This document shows, in pieces, positions 5,561 through 5,584 of a DNA stretch of 5,584 nt. Each line of letters begins with the position of its first letter. The first letter of the stretch is position 1. Under the pieces are notes generated by a model. The model was not told the origin of the DNA, ran no database searches, and saw only the letters and a program-made list of their open reading frames with translations. This DNA comes from an uncultured Lewinella sp. (GTDB lineage Bacteria; Bacteroidota; Bacteroidia; Chitinophagales; Saprospiraceae): NCBI GenBank assembly GCA_938021455.1, contig CALIGP010000020.1, positions 1-5,584 on the forward strand. Reading direction: 5' to 3'. A program made the translations under genes and the position numbers.

Positions 5561-5584
5561 AACAACTCATCATAGTCCGTCCCC
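5554..5584 (-). CDS. Possible 3' end of a convergent paralogue of the membrane protein, or a fossil fragment
   Basis: On the minus strand the last 31 nt read, in frame, GTDYDELFD followed by TGA (5556-5554). This is nearly the same as the GTEYDELFD ending of the plus-strand gene at 4849-5337. If the frame stays open beyond the right edge, a second, oppositely oriented copy of that gene lies next door. If not, this is only a short inverted copy of the gene's tail. Ten codons cannot decide. Confidence 0.35.
   Translation of the reverse strand, partial: GTDYDELFD

Larger units (their letters stand above)
5307..5584. repeat. Inverted repeat pair copying the 3' end of the membrane-protein gene
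   Basis: Left arm 5307-5358 (52 nt) covers the last ten codons and stop of the plus-strand gene plus the start of the GC-rich repeat. Right arm 5534-5584 (51 nt, cut by the window edge) is its reverse complement. The differences are one base in a codon (GAG to GAC, so EYDELFD becomes DYDELFD) and gggaaa versus gaaaa just after the stop. The arms face each other across 175 nt. The match may continue past the right edge. Confidence 0.9.

Noticed and set aside
5161..5575. Open frames on both strands across the right-end repeats (minus 5161-5484, plus 5216-5575)
   Set aside because: They overlap the 3' part of the membrane-protein gene in other frames and then run through GC-rich palindromes. 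The repeated protein words come from the repeat DNA.

Overview
The window looks like part of a Bacteroidota genome, probably from the Saprospiria (Lewinella-like) side. This rests on three things: a T9SS type B (CHU_C, gliding-motility-associated) C-terminal sorting domain, a DUF4369-like TlpA thioredoxin protein, and a TAnnTTTG-type promoter box. The exact taxon is an inference. No mobile-element transposase, tRNA, rRNA, CRISPR array or recognisable defence system is visible.

Layout. Positions 1-2171 (minus strand) hold the first 723 codons of a large secreted protein: signal peptide, beta-propeller-like half, Cys-containing Ig-like region and a CHU_C sorting domain whose last residues lie beyond the left edge. 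A repeat-rich gap of 357 nt (2172-2528) follows. Next come two minus-strand genes in an apparent operon: a periplasmic TlpA-like thiol-disulfide oxidoreductase (3110-4465), then lspA, lipoprotein signal peptidase (2529-3077 or 3086). A good Bacteroidota promoter sits just upstream of the first of these. A divergent gap of 383 nt (4466-4848) contains a perfect 25-bp palindrome. On the plus strand, 4849-5337 encodes a small unrecognised membrane protein with an acidic tail. The right end (5338-5584) is dense in repeats.

How the genes relate. All four proteins belong to the cell envelope. LspA matures lipoproteins at the inner membrane, the TlpA-like protein handles thiols in the periplasm, and the CHU_C protein would be exported by Sec and then the type IX system. 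Only the thioredoxin-lspA pair looks co-transcribed.

The most unusual material is non-coding. A dispersed GC-rich repeat occurs as one copy at 2195-2274 and as two facing copies at 5341-5421 and 5489-5524, which build a nested palindrome. The last 51 nt of the window are an inverted, slightly diverged copy of the 3' end of the plus-strand membrane-protein gene plus its flanking repeat. I see repeat biology and a local inverted duplication here, not a new enzymatic system.
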